NCBI GenBank assembly: GCA_018267575.1
Contig: JAFDYF010000056.1
Coordinates: 124,001 to 188,000, forward strand
Direction of reading: 5' to 3'
Length of the DNA stretch: 64,000 nt
DNA from: Bacteroidota bacterium
GTDB lineage: Bacteria; Bacteroidota; Bacteroidia; Chitinophagales; Chitinophagaceae
Of the stretch, positions 43,920 through 51,964 are shown in pieces. How positions within the stretch are numbered: the stretch's first letter is position 1; each line of letters opens with the position of its first letter. The translations under genes were made by a program, and so were the position numbers. The notes below the pieces were generated by a model. It was not told where the DNA came from. It made no database searches and worked only from the letters and a program-made list of their open reading frames with translations.

Positions 43920-44717
43920 TTGGAAAAGATTGTTATTATACCAACCTATAACGAGAAGGAGAATATTGCCAATATCCTGGAAGCTGTGTTTACGCTCAAT
44001 CAGGGTTTTCATGTACTGGTGATTGATGATAGTTCGCCAGATGGCACCGCTGAAATTGTGCAGTCGCTTCAAAATAAATATCCCTCACAGTTATTTCTCG
44101 AGCAGCGCAAAGGCAAATCAGGATTGGGAACAGCATATATACATGGTTTCAAATGGGCCATTGAAAAAGGCTATGCCTATATTTTTGAGATGGATGCCGA
44201 TTTTTCGCACAATCCCAAAGACCTTATACGCTTATATGAGGCCTGTAAGCATTTTGGGTCTGATGTGGCCATTGGTTCGAGATATGTGAAAGGGGGTGGC
44301 AATGTGAACTGGCCGCGTAACCGCGTCCTGCTTTCCAAGGGTGGTTCCTTATATACTCGCATGATCACTTGGATGCCGGTGCACGATCCAACTGCTGGCT
44401 TTGTTTGCTATAAAAAAGAGGTACTCGAAACAATTAACTTGGACGAGATCCAATTTGTAGGTTATGCTTTTCAGATAGAAATGAAATTTGCCGCTTGGAA
44501 ACTCGGCTTTAAGATCAAGGAAGTGCCGATTATTTTTGAAGATAGAAGATTTGGCTCCTCCAAAATGAATAAGGGGATTATTAAGGAAGGCATTTTGGGG
44601 GTACTGAATCTGCGCTGGCAAAGCCTTTTCAAGAACTATCGCAGCCGTGTAAAAAAAACTGGTAGCCTACAAGTGCAAGCTTATAATAATGAAGTAATGG
44701 TGGGTGAAGGGAAATAG
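43920..44717 (+). CDS. Polyprenol monophosphomannose synthase (DPM1-like glycosyltransferase)
   Basis: The 265-residue GT2 enzyme shows 'KIVIIPTYNEKENIANILEAVF', 'VLVIDDSSPDGTAEIV', the DxD-like 'FEMDADFSHNPKDLIRL' and 'SRYVKGGGNVNWPRNR'. The acceptor-side 'DPTAGFVCYKKEVLETI' and 'VPIIFEDRRFGSSKMNKGII' follow. It moves mannose (or a related sugar) from a nucleotide donor to a polyprenyl phosphate at the inner face of the membrane, for later use in envelope glycans. The start is TTG; no nearby ATG fits the family's N-terminus. Confidence 0.93.
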   Translation: MEKIVIIPTYNEKENIANILEAVFTLNQGFHVLVIDDSSPDGTAEIVQSLQNKYPSQLFLEQRKGKSGLGTAYIHGFKWAIEKGYAYIFEMDADFSHNPKDLIRLYEACKHFGSDVAIGSRYVKGGGNVNWPRNRVLLSKGGSLYTRMITWMPVHDPTAGFVCYKKEVLETINLDEIQFVGYAFQIEMKFAAWKLGFKIKEVPIIFEDRRFGSSKMNKGIIKEGILGVLNLRWQSLFKNYRSRVKKTGSLQVQAYNNEVMVGEGK

Positions 44718-44846
44718 TATTTCCATATATCTCCGGCTTTTCAATTGATTATAGTCGGCAAAAGAGGGCTTAAAATGGATTGCCGAATGATGATCCCAGT
44801 TCCCCATCCCAATTTTTGATTTACCATCCATCTTCTTTTGTTCTTC

Positions 44847-45743
44847 ATGAAAAAAGCATTCATACAATTACATATTGCCATTTTCCTAGCTGGTTTCACA
44901 GGTATTCTTGGTAAACTCATCACCCTCAATGAAGGACTATTGGTCTGGTACCGGCTGATGATTTCCTCCATCGCTTTATGGGTGATCTATTATTTTACCA
45001 AAAACAAAGTATCGGTTTCCTCCGCTTCCATTGTAAAGATTGCGGGTATTGGAGCACTTGCTGCTTTGCATTGGGTTAGTTTTTATGGAAGTATCAAATA
45101 TTCAAATGTATCTATCGCATTGGTCTGTTTTTCTTCAGTCGGTTTTTTTACTGCCATCATGGAGCCCTTGGTGTTTCGTGTTAAAATCGATTTGGGTGAA
45201 TTGATACTCGGCTTTTTGATGATCATTGGGATCTATTTTATTTTTCATTTTGACCCCTCTTACAAAATAGGTATTATCATTGGGTTGGTTTCTGCATGGT
45301 TGGGCAGCCTTTTCCCGATATTGAACAAAGTGGTATTGAAAACGGTGCCCGCCACCGTGGTTACTTTATATGAAATCACGGCAGGGTTTCTGTTCCTTTC
45401 CTTACTGTTGCCTTTTTATTTAAAACTCTTCCCAACGGATTATATTTTTCCCAACGCAAGTGATTGGTTCTGGTTATTATTCCTAAGCCTGCTTTGCACG
45501 GTGCTTGCTTTTAATTTGTCCATGAAAGCCTTGCAAAAAATTTCCGCTTTTACCGTAAACCTGAGTTATAATCTGGAACCGGTCTATGGCATACTGCTTG
45601 CATTTGTGGTGCTCAAGGAAAACAAACATCTCAATAAAGGGTTCTATATTGGTTTCACGCTGATCCTTTTTTCCATCGGGGCCCAGATGCTGCGCCTTTG
45701 GCAGCAAAAAAAGAAATCTGTTCAAATAGAAATGGCATCCTGA
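44847..45743 (+). CDS. EamA/DMT family transporter
   Basis: The product of about 298 residues has ten membrane helices in two EamA repeats ('FIQLHIAIFLAGFTGILGKLITLNEGLLVWYRLMISSIALWV' and 'KIGIIIGLVSAWLGSLFPILNKVVLKTVPATVVTLYEITAGFLFL'). The end is basic. It belongs to the drug/metabolite transporter superfamily; the exported compound is unknown. Its stop codon (TGA, 45741-45743) lies in the loop of the perfect 18-bp hairpin listed next. Confidence 0.92.
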   Translation: MKKAFIQLHIAIFLAGFTGILGKLITLNEGLLVWYRLMISSIALWVIYYFTKNKVSVSSASIVKIAGIGALAALHWVSFYGSIKYSNVSIALVCFSSVGFFTAIMEPLVFRVKIDLGELILGFLMIIGIYFIFHFDPSYKIGIIIGLVSAWLGSLFPILNKVVLKTVPATVVTLYEITAGFLFLSLLLPFYLKLFPTDYIFPNASDWFWLLFLSLLCTVLAFNLSMKALQKISAFTVNLSYNLEPVYGILLAFVVLKENKHLNKGFYIGFTLILFSIGAQMLRLWQQKKKSVQIEMAS

Positions 45744-45764
45744 AGTGGATGCCATTTCTATTTG
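45723..45764. terminator. Perfect 18-bp hairpin between convergent genes, with the stop codon in its loop
   Basis: CAAATAGAAATGGCATCC (45723-45740) is exactly complementary to 45747-45764, with loop TGAAGT. The first three loop bases are the stop of the DMT gene. The hairpin separates that gene from the convergent TonB receptor (end 45783). The T content after it is modest on the plus strand and strong some 12 bp after it on the minus strand, so a bidirectional terminator is likely. Confidence 0.75.
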
Positions 45765-45782
45765 TAGGAAAAGGTTCTTTTG

Positions 45783-48700
45783 TTAGAAGCTATACCTCAA
45801 CCCCAACTGCATATTCCATCTTGATAAGAAGTCGGAATAAGTCCAAGGCTTGCCAGTATATTTGTCCAAACCATAAGCTGGGTTGAAATAATAATAAGGT
45901 TTTATGGTTCCGTCTGACTGTTTTACAAAATTGTTCAGGTTTAAGGGCTGTACTTCTTGATTGCTTATATAATACGATTTGCCCCCATTCTTCACCAACA
46001 GGTTGCCAATATTGAAAATGTTTAAGGTCACGGAAAGCGTGTGCGTTTTGTAGAAAGCCAATCCCTGTTCCAGCTTCAGGTCAAAATGGTTTTCCCAAGG
46101 AAGCCTATCCCCATTTCGTGCAGTATTCTGGCCCATATTTTTTTTCAAATAAGAGTCAGAGTTCATGTATGCTTGAAAGGCCGCGAATTGTTGGGCGGCG
46201 GTCATTAGATTTCCACTAAAAGTTTTGTCCACAAATTGTGAGGCGTCAGTCGGCAAATACACTAGATCATTACCCGACGATGTATATGCTTTTGTGGTGG
46301 TGGAGCCATCATCCCCATTGATATCGCCATAATAAACATAAGAGAAGGTTCTACCAGATTGGCCAGTATACACAAGCCCGATGCTGGTAAATAGTTTACC
46401 ATAAGTGAATTTTTTGCCTACATAACCAACAATGCGTGAGCCAAGATCATAATTGCTTCTTGATAGCTGCACATTATTGGAGCCTTGGGTACCATAAACA
46501 TAACGGTACTGGGAGGCAGCGGTGGAAGAAGTGCCATCATTGATGGAATATGCATGCCCTAAACTATAGGCCAAACTGGTTGTCCAACCTTTTACCCTTC
46601 TAAATAATGAAACGGTGATATTATACGAATATCCTTTCTGTGTGTTGCTGAGTGAATAAATATTCGAATACGTGCTATTGATTTTTGATCCATAGAAAGG
46701 TCTTTCGGAGTTGCCGAGCACCATGTTCGAAGTGGATGGCGCAAGGTTCAGATCATAATAGAGGATATCCTGCAATGTTTTGGTATAGATCCCTTCGATG
46801 GATCCAATAATGCCGAGGGGCAATTTTTGATCCAGTGCTAAATTGGCTCTCAAAGTTCTTGGAAATTTGAAGTTGGGATCGGTTACGTTGATACCGGGGC
46901 CTGAGCCAGTAGCTGGTTGGTATGGATTGACAGGAGAAAAATGTACGTTGTTGGTAATGATACTAGCTGCATTCATGTTGCTGGAAATTGTTCCGATACC
47001 TGTATTGGAATATTGGTTCGATATCCAAACAAAGGGAACCCTACCGGTAAAGATGCCCACACCGCCTCGTATCTGTGTTGTGTTATTATGATAAACATCC
47101 CAATTAAACCCGATACGGGGAGAAAGTAGGATTTTGGTAGTCGGGATCTTATTGGTGCCCACATTATTGGCGAGTGCAATATCCGAACTGTTAAAAGCCT
47201 CATTAATGGCGGGTTTGCCCGTGAAAATAGGAATGTCGGCCCGGATGCCATAAGTCAATTTAAAATTATCCTTGATGAAAAATGCATCCTGTGCATAGAA
47301 AGCCAATTGGGCCGCTTTTACATTCGCCACCGGTTTTGGATTTTTGGGATCTGTTGAATACACCGTACGATAATTGTTTGCATAAGCAGTTGCTACGCCA
47401 GATGCATCATCATAAAAGGATTGAAGGCTCGAATAACTATAAGCACCTACCAGCCCTTGGAGGAATACATTTTTTGAATTGTAAAAATTATTGTCTGTAC
47501 CTACCGTGATGGTATGCTTGCCCGCATAGATGTTGAAATTGTCTGTTAAGGTAAAAGTGGTTTGGTCTAAAGAATTGGCTTGTGAGCTATATTCAGTACC
47601 AAAATTATAACTGGCACCATTGTCGTTGATGATTACGGCAGGGAAAAGGGTGCCCGGTGTGCCTCTTTTATCATTGGTCACGGTTAGTGTCGCACGTAGG
47701 GTATTGGAAAATTTGTTGTTAAAATTTGAATTCAATTCAAGTACCGAAGAGTTGCTGGTTGAATAAAAATTATAACCATTATTATAAAAGCTCATGGAAT
47801 TGGTACCATTGCCAAAAATAAAATTGCTGCCCTTTACATAGTTATGCCTGATGGTGAGTTTGTTCTTTCTATCAATATTCCAATCCAACCTGGCAAATAG
47901 GGCATCGGATTGTTTTGTCTTATCGAATCCATTATAGGCTCCGGGGTCGTACGACCAACTATCATGTTTGCTTTTATCCTTTAGGAATGCAGAAAGTTGG
48001 TCTAAAATGTTTGTCTGGATTAGTGAGGTAGAAGACCCCGGCAGGTTTACAATTGGCGAAGTGCGTCTTTCCCTTTCATAGTTCACAAAGAAGAACAGTT
48101 TATTTTTTATGATGGGCCCTCCAAGTCTCACACCAAAAGTATTGTCTTTGAAATTGCTGTATTTACTATTATCATTGGGAGCCTTTCCCACCATGTTCTG
48201 GTTTTGCGTAAACCCATAGATTGAGCCATGGAATGTGTTGGTGCCAGATCTGGTAACTGCGTTCACACCACCGCCAGTAAAACCGCTTTGGGTTACATCG
48301 TAAGGCGATAGTACAATCTGTACTTGGTCGATGGCATCAAAGGGCACGGGGTTCAAGGCGGCCTGTCCGCCATTGGTGCCACTCGCTGCCAAGCCGAATA
48401 CATCAGTTGCGTTGGCGCCATCGATTGAAAATTGGTTATAGCGGTTACTGGCTCCTGCAAAGGAAACCCCCATCGTACTTCCGTCTGATGAGTTTTTGGT
48501 AGCGAGTGCCTGGGGTACCAGCCTTGTATAGTCATCAATATTTCTGTTGATGGTAGGCAGCGCTTGCAATTGCTGTTGGCTGATTTGCATAGAGGCTCCG
48601 GAACGGTTGCTATTGATTATATTGTTTTTTTGGGCCGTTACCGTTACTCCTTGTAGGGTTTGGCTACTACTTACCAAGAAGATGTTCAGATTGAGCACCT

Positions 48701-49001
48701 CCCCCAGATTGAGGACGATATCCTTTTTTTCATAGTCGTTATATCCCACAAAAGAGATTTCCAACTGATATGGGCCGCCCACCCGCATGTTGGATATGGT
48801 AAACCTTCCATCTGTTTGTGTGAGTGTGCTGTACACTGTCCCTGAGGGCAAATGGGTTGCTTTTATGGAGGCTCTTGAGAGTGGCTCACTGGAACTGCTT
48901 TTAACAGTCCCTGTCATTCCACTGGTGGTTACCTGCGCTATTGTGCTTATCGAAATACACAATAATGAAATAGCTAAAAATACATAAGTGATTTTTCTCA
49001 T
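45783..49001 (-). CDS. TonB-dependent outer-membrane receptor (Oar-like, carboxypeptidase-regulatory N-domain)
   Basis: The 1072-residue product has a signal peptide ending in IAQVTTSG. A CarboxypepD_reg-like domain follows (about 25-115, 'GMTGTVKSSSSEPLSRASIKATHLPSGTVYSTLTQTDGRFTISNMRVGGPYQLEISFVGY'). The plug is about 120-230 ('SQTLQGVTVTAQKN', 'RNIDDYTRLVPQ', 'AVTRSGTNTFHGSIYGF') and a long beta-barrel ends in Phe ('WNMQLGLRYSF'). It resembles Oar/OmpA-related receptors rather than SusC, and no SusD gene accompanies it. The substrate is unknown; it could import peptides or release material. It is monocistronic. Confidence 0.92.
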   Translation of the reverse strand: MRKITYVFLAISLLCISISTIAQVTTSGMTGTVKSSSSEPLSRASIKATHLPSGTVYSTLTQTDGRFTISNMRVGGPYQLEISFVGYNDYEKKDIVLNLGEVLNLNIFLVSSSQTLQGVTVTAQKNNIINSNRSGASMQISQQQLQALPTINRNIDDYTRLVPQALATKNSSDGSTMGVSFAGASNRYNQFSIDGANATDVFGLAASGTNGGQAALNPVPFDAIDQVQIVLSPYDVTQSGFTGGGVNAVTRSGTNTFHGSIYGFTQNQNMVGKAPNDNSKYSNFKDNTFGVRLGGPIIKNKLFFFVNYERERRTSPIVNLPGSSTSLIQTNILDQLSAFLKDKSKHDSWSYDPGAYNGFDKTKQSDALFARLDWNIDRKNKLTIRHNYVKGSNFIFGNGTNSMSFYNNGYNFYSTSNSSVLELNSNFNNKFSNTLRATLTVTNDKRGTPGTLFPAVIINDNGASYNFGTEYSSQANSLDQTTFTLTDNFNIYAGKHTITVGTDNNFYNSKNVFLQGLVGAYSYSSLQSFYDDASGVATAYANNYRTVYSTDPKNPKPVANVKAAQLAFYAQDAFFIKDNFKLTYGIRADIPIFTGKPAINEAFNSSDIALANNVGTNKIPTTKILLSPRIGFNWDVYHNNTTQIRGGVGIFTGRVPFVWISNQYSNTGIGTISSNMNAASIITNNVHFSPVNPYQPATGSGPGINVTDPNFKFPRTLRANLALDQKLPLGIIGSIEGIYTKTLQDILYYDLNLAPSTSNMVLGNSERPFYGSKINSTYSNIYSLSNTQKGYSYNITVSLFRRVKGWTTSLAYSLGHAYSINDGTSSTAASQYRYVYGTQGSNNVQLSRSNYDLGSRIVGYVGKKFTYGKLFTSIGLVYTGQSGRTFSYVYYGDINGDDGSTTTKAYTSSGNDLVYLPTDASQFVDKTFSGNLMTAAQQFAAFQAYMNSDSYLKKNMGQNTARNGDRLPWENHFDLKLEQGLAFYKTHTLSVTLNIFNIGNLLVKNGGKSYYISNQEVQPLNLNNFVKQSDGTIKPYYYFNPAYGLDKYTGKPWTYSDFLSRWNMQLGLRYSF

Positions 49002-49020
49002 ACGTCATATTTTGTTTATA

Positions 49021-49069
49021 CAAAAATATATTCATATCGTTAACTATGTGTTAACAAAATATATTTTTG
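49021..49069. promoter_or_regulatory. TonB-receptor promoter region with nested inverted repeats
   Basis: CAAAAATATAT (49021-49031) is the inverse of ATATATTTTTG (49059-49069), so a TATTTTTG -7 box faces outward on each strand. The minus one (49028-49021) is 20 bp before the receptor ATG. Between them lies GTTAAC-N5-GTTAAC (49039-49055), nearly centred in the outer repeat. This looks like an operator overlapping the promoter. Confidence 0.5.
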
Positions 49070-49352
49070 GGCCCAGAATGTTATAATGTTTTTTTAATAA
49101 TTTATTATTTGTTCATCCTTATAGAATAGCATTTGAAATGGAGATAATTTCCCATTCCTTTTTATTAAGCAGTTTATTGTAGGGGCAATATTATTTACAT
49201 CAGTTTCTCTAGAATAGGCGACAAAGTGCTATGGCCAACTAAATTGGGTATGAAGAATGAATACAACCAACATGGGATGCTGTTGGGGTGCTGTAATCTT
49301 TGGATTGAAGAGAATACGGTAAACGGGTCTTGATTAAAATAGGAGTGTTGGG
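49070..49352. other. Intergenic stretch, nothing recognised
   Basis: Apart from the receptor promoter listed at 49021-49069, the gap of 351 bp between the receptor and the phosphorylase holds AT-rich sequence with no frame of interest and no clear hairpin. Confidence 0.6.
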
Positions 49353-50228
49353 TTAAAAACCACTGATGATCCCCAATGTTTTTTTGATAAGGTTATCTAC
49401 CAATGCATCGCCGTCCTTCGAAAATTGTTTGGATATGCGATTGGCAACAATGGCACTAATGCTGAGGCAATGATGGCCCAATACTTTACCGAGTCCATAA
49501 ATGCCAGCTGTCTCCATTTCAAAATTGGCAATCTGATAGTTTCCAAAACTGAATTGGGTAAGCCGATCGATCAATGCTGGGTTGCTCAGTCCCAACCTTA
49601 ATATCCTTCCTTGCGGGCCGTAGAAACCTGGACAGGTAACGGTAATGCCATGATGATATCCTTCCACGAAATGCTTGATCAAAGAGGCACTGGCGCTATT
49701 GATATAGGGATAGGAAAAACGGTTATGCAACTGCGTTGATGTTACAAAGGAATGGAGCAATTGTTTTTCTTCTTCATTCTGTTCGTGGCGATAAAAATTC
49801 AATAGGTTATCGATCCCAAGCCCATGTGTGGAAACCACAAAACTATCGATGGGGATGGCCGATTGCAATGAGCCAGCAGTGCCAATCCGGATAATGGAAA
49901 GAGAGGTCAGGTCTTTTTTGATGCTGCGAGTTTCAAAATCAACATTTACCAGCGCATCCAGTTCGTTCAGTACAATATCAATATTGTCTGTGCCAATACC
50001 GGTTGAAACCACAGAAATCCGTTTTCCCCCAATAACCCCGGTATGGGTAACAAATTCACGGTGCTGGGTTTTGGTTTCAATATGGTCGAAGTATTTACTC
50101 ACAGCAGCAACACGGTCTGGGTCGCCAACTGTGATGATATTGTGGGCCAATTCCTCAGGACGAAGGTCCAAGTGATAGATTGCACCCCTTTTATTGATGA
50201 TCAACTCGCTTTCTGCAATATGTTGCAT
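49353..50228 (-). CDS. Nucleoside phosphorylase (uridine phosphorylase-like)
   Basis: The 291-residue product is a PNP/UDP superfamily (NP-I) enzyme. It shows 'NIITVGDPDRVAAVSKYFD' (phosphate-binding Gly-Asp-Pro-x-Arg), 'FVTHTGVIGGKRISVVSTGIGTDNIDIVLNEL', 'LSIIRIGTAGSLQSAI' and the purine/uracil-side 'IANFEMETAGIYGLGKVLGH' (Glu-Met-Glu). It cleaves nucleosides with phosphate to give base and ribose-1-phosphate for salvage. The EMET motif is typical of uridine phosphorylases, but purine substrates cannot be excluded. Confidence 0.9.
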   Translation of the reverse strand: MQHIAESELIINKRGAIYHLDLRPEELAHNIITVGDPDRVAAVSKYFDHIETKTQHREFVTHTGVIGGKRISVVSTGIGTDNIDIVLNELDALVNVDFETRSIKKDLTSLSIIRIGTAGSLQSAIPIDSFVVSTHGLGIDNLLNFYRHEQNEEEKQLLHSFVTSTQLHNRFSYPYINSASASLIKHFVEGYHHGITVTCPGFYGPQGRILRLGLSNPALIDRLTQFSFGNYQIANFEMETAGIYGLGKVLGHHCLSISAIVANRISKQFSKDGDALVDNLIKKTLGIISGF

Positions 50229-50369
50229 AAAAAAAATTTTGTCGAAAAACGTTTATGGTAAGTAGGACATCAGCGAACAACCGTAAAGAGTTTTGCGCAA
50301 GCGCTACTCTTTTTTGTATTCCCAACTTTTTGACCTGCATAACAGTTAGGGAAATTAAACCGAATATAC

Positions 50370-50377
50370 TATTTTTG
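50370..50377 (+). promoter_or_regulatory. -7 element (TATTTTTG) of the tRNA-Cys gene
   Basis: An exact TAnnTTTG match ends 11 bp before the first base of the mature tRNA, which fits a short 5' leader. The -33 region is weak (TTAG near 50346). Confidence 0.55.
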
Positions 50378-50388
50378 CGCGTCTCAAC

Positions 50389-50459
50389 GGTTCCGTGGCC
50401 GAGTGGCTAGGCAAAGCTCTGCAAAAGCTTCTACAGCAGTTCGAATCTGCTCGGAACCT
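50389..50459 (+). tRNA. tRNA-Cys (anticodon GCA)
   Basis: The 71-nt cloverleaf has acceptor stem GGTTCCG/CGGAACC and discriminator T, as expected for Cys. The D arm is followed by anticodon stem AAGCT/AGCTT with loop CTGCAAA (anticodon GCA). The T arm is GCAGT/TCTGC-type with the TTCGAAT loop. The terminal CCA is not encoded. It lies between the phosphorylase (minus) and a small membrane protein (plus) and is followed at once by a strong hairpin. Confidence 0.95.
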
Positions 50460-50466
50460 CCTCGAA

Positions 50467-50498
50467 AAGACCTGTCAGCCATAGGCCAGACAGGTCTT
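50467..50498 (+). terminator. Hairpin terminator after tRNA-Cys
   Basis: AAGACCTGTC (50467-50476) pairs exactly with GACAGGTCTT (50489-50498) around a 12-nt loop that can itself form GGCC pairing. It is followed by the T-containing GTAATTTA. It ends 13 bp before the next ATG. Confidence 0.8.
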
Positions 50499-50511
50499 GT
50501 AATTTAGCATC

Positions 50512-50931
50512 ATGAAATATACCAATTATATAGGAGTTTTTGCGGCATTGCTGCTTGCGGTAGCCTGCTATCTACCATGGGCTTATTATCCGGATATCGA
50601 TAAAACATTTAACGGTTTTTTTTCTGAGCAGGGGAGGTATGGGAAGCCTGGTTGGGCCATTATCGTAATGGATGCTATTTGTGTCTTTCTGTTTTTATTG
50701 CCAAAAATCTGGGCTAAGAGATTGAATATTGTGATTGTGGCCATGGTGCTTGCCTTTTGTGTACGCGACTATTTGCTTTTTTCCTCCTGTTATCGGGGCA
50801 TTTGTCCAGAAAAGAAAATAGGTATCTATCTCATCATCATTGCTTCCCTTATTATGATGGTAAGCTCCATGCTACCGCATATGAAATTGAAAGAAGGGGA
50901 AAAAGCTGGAAAGGAAGAATCTGATAAATGA
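50512..50931 (+). CDS. Four-helix membrane protein of unknown function
   Basis: The 139-residue product has hydrophobic segments at about 5-25, 47-65, 72-92 and 101-120 and a charged, Lys/Glu-rich tail. The first loop holds 'YYPDIDKTFNGFFSEQGRYGKPG'. I do not recognise a family. A poor -7-like TAATTTAG lies 5-12 bp before the ATG, and the tRNA hairpin is just upstream, so it may depend partly on read-through from the tRNA. Confidence 0.7.
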   Translation: MKYTNYIGVFAALLLAVACYLPWAYYPDIDKTFNGFFSEQGRYGKPGWAIIVMDAICVFLFLLPKIWAKRLNIVIVAMVLAFCVRDYLLFSSCYRGICPEKKIGIYLIIIASLIMMVSSMLPHMKLKEGEKAGKEESDK

Positions 50932-51056
50932 ACTTAGTCGGAAAGCCTCTATTGGATAACCCTTTTCACCAACCCATATGCACTTGCAGATGGTAATAAC
51001 ATCTCCCATTTATAATCAGGGAACAAACAGTTGTCAATAAGTGAAGGTTGGATGCC

Positions 51057-51764
51057 CTAATGCTGGATTAGTTTAGCGACCCCAAATGCACATCCTGCAG
51101 CCAGTGCGCCGATAATCATTACCCTAAATGCGCCGCTGATTGGGTTCACACCAGTCATTTTACTTTTGAAGTAGCCAAAAATAAAGAGGCAGATGAGTGT
51201 AATAACTGCAGAAAATTTTAGACCTTCCACACCGCTGTTGTTAAAAAAATAAGGGCTTAAGGGTATCAGTCCACCCACAACATAGGAAGCTCCAATGTTG
51301 AAAGCGCTTTTGCCTGCTCGTTTGGGGTCGGGCTTATCCAAGCCCAATTCGTACTTCATCATAAAATCCACCCACTTGTCTTTGTCCTTTGTCATTTCGG
51401 CCACTGCCTCTTGTTGGAGTGCGGGGCTGAAACCAAGACCGGCAAAAAATTCCTGTACTTCCTCTCTTTCTCTATCGGGCAGGTTATCAACCTCGTCATA
51501 TTCTCTTTTCAATTCGGAATTATAATGGTCAACCTCTGTTTTGCCTGCTAAGTAGCCACCAAGACCCATGGCAATGGAGCCGGCCGCAATTTCAGCAATG
51601 CCCGCAATTACAATCAGGTTGGTGTTTTGCACTGCCCCGCTCAAACCCGCTGCTAATGCAAAGGGTACGGTAAGTCCATCCGACATGCCAATCACGATAT
51701 CCCTTAGGATGTCGGAGCTTTGCATATGATGTTCTGTGTGTGAATGGTGCAGATGTGTTTCCAT
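51057..51764 (-). CDS. VIT1/CCC1-family divalent metal (Fe/Mn) transporter
   Basis: The 235-residue product has a His-rich N-terminus (HLHHSHTEHH) and then the family's first helix, 'DILRDIVIGMSDGLTVPFALAAGLSGAV'. This is followed by 'EIAAGSIAMGLGGYLAGKTEVDHYNSEL', and a cytoplasmic metal-binding helical insert of about 60 residues rich in Glu. Further helices follow ('GASYVVGGLIPLSPYFF...'). Five membrane helices fit the VIT1/CCC1 fold, which moves Fe2+ or Mn2+ out of the cytoplasm. It is monocistronic, with a TATTTTCG -7-like box about 45 bp upstream. Confidence 0.92.
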   Translation of the reverse strand: METHLHHSHTEHHMQSSDILRDIVIGMSDGLTVPFALAAGLSGAVQNTNLIVIAGIAEIAAGSIAMGLGGYLAGKTEVDHYNSELKREYDEVDNLPDREREEVQEFFAGLGFSPALQQEAVAEMTKDKDKWVDFMMKYELGLDKPDPKRAGKSAFNIGASYVVGGLIPLSPYFFNNSGVEGLKFSAVITLICLFIFGYFKSKMTGVNPISGAFRVMIIGALAAGCAFGVAKLIQH

Positions 51765-51964
51765 TTTAAATAAACAGTTGGTTATTGAATGAACTTAAAA
51801 GGCAACGCGAAAATAACTAAACCGACTTATAAATAGGGAAACCCAGGATAACAAATTTTTTAAATAAAAAATACCCGCTTTTCTAATAAAATGCTTTCAT
51901 TTACGGTTCGAAATGCTGATCTCAGGTCTCTTTTCAAAAATAAACAGCCTGGTTCGAATCTTAC

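Noticed and set aside
45783..49001. TonB receptor as a SusC-type polysaccharide-use protein
   Set aside because: No SusD partner or glycoside hydrolases are adjacent, and the sequence order resembles Oar-like receptors.
49039..49055. GTTAAC-N5-GTTAAC as a fifth site of the Crp/Fnr regulon
   Set aside because: Half-site sequence and spacing differ (GTTAAC, N5), and it lies 11 bp from the -7 box instead of 22. It is more likely another regulator's site.
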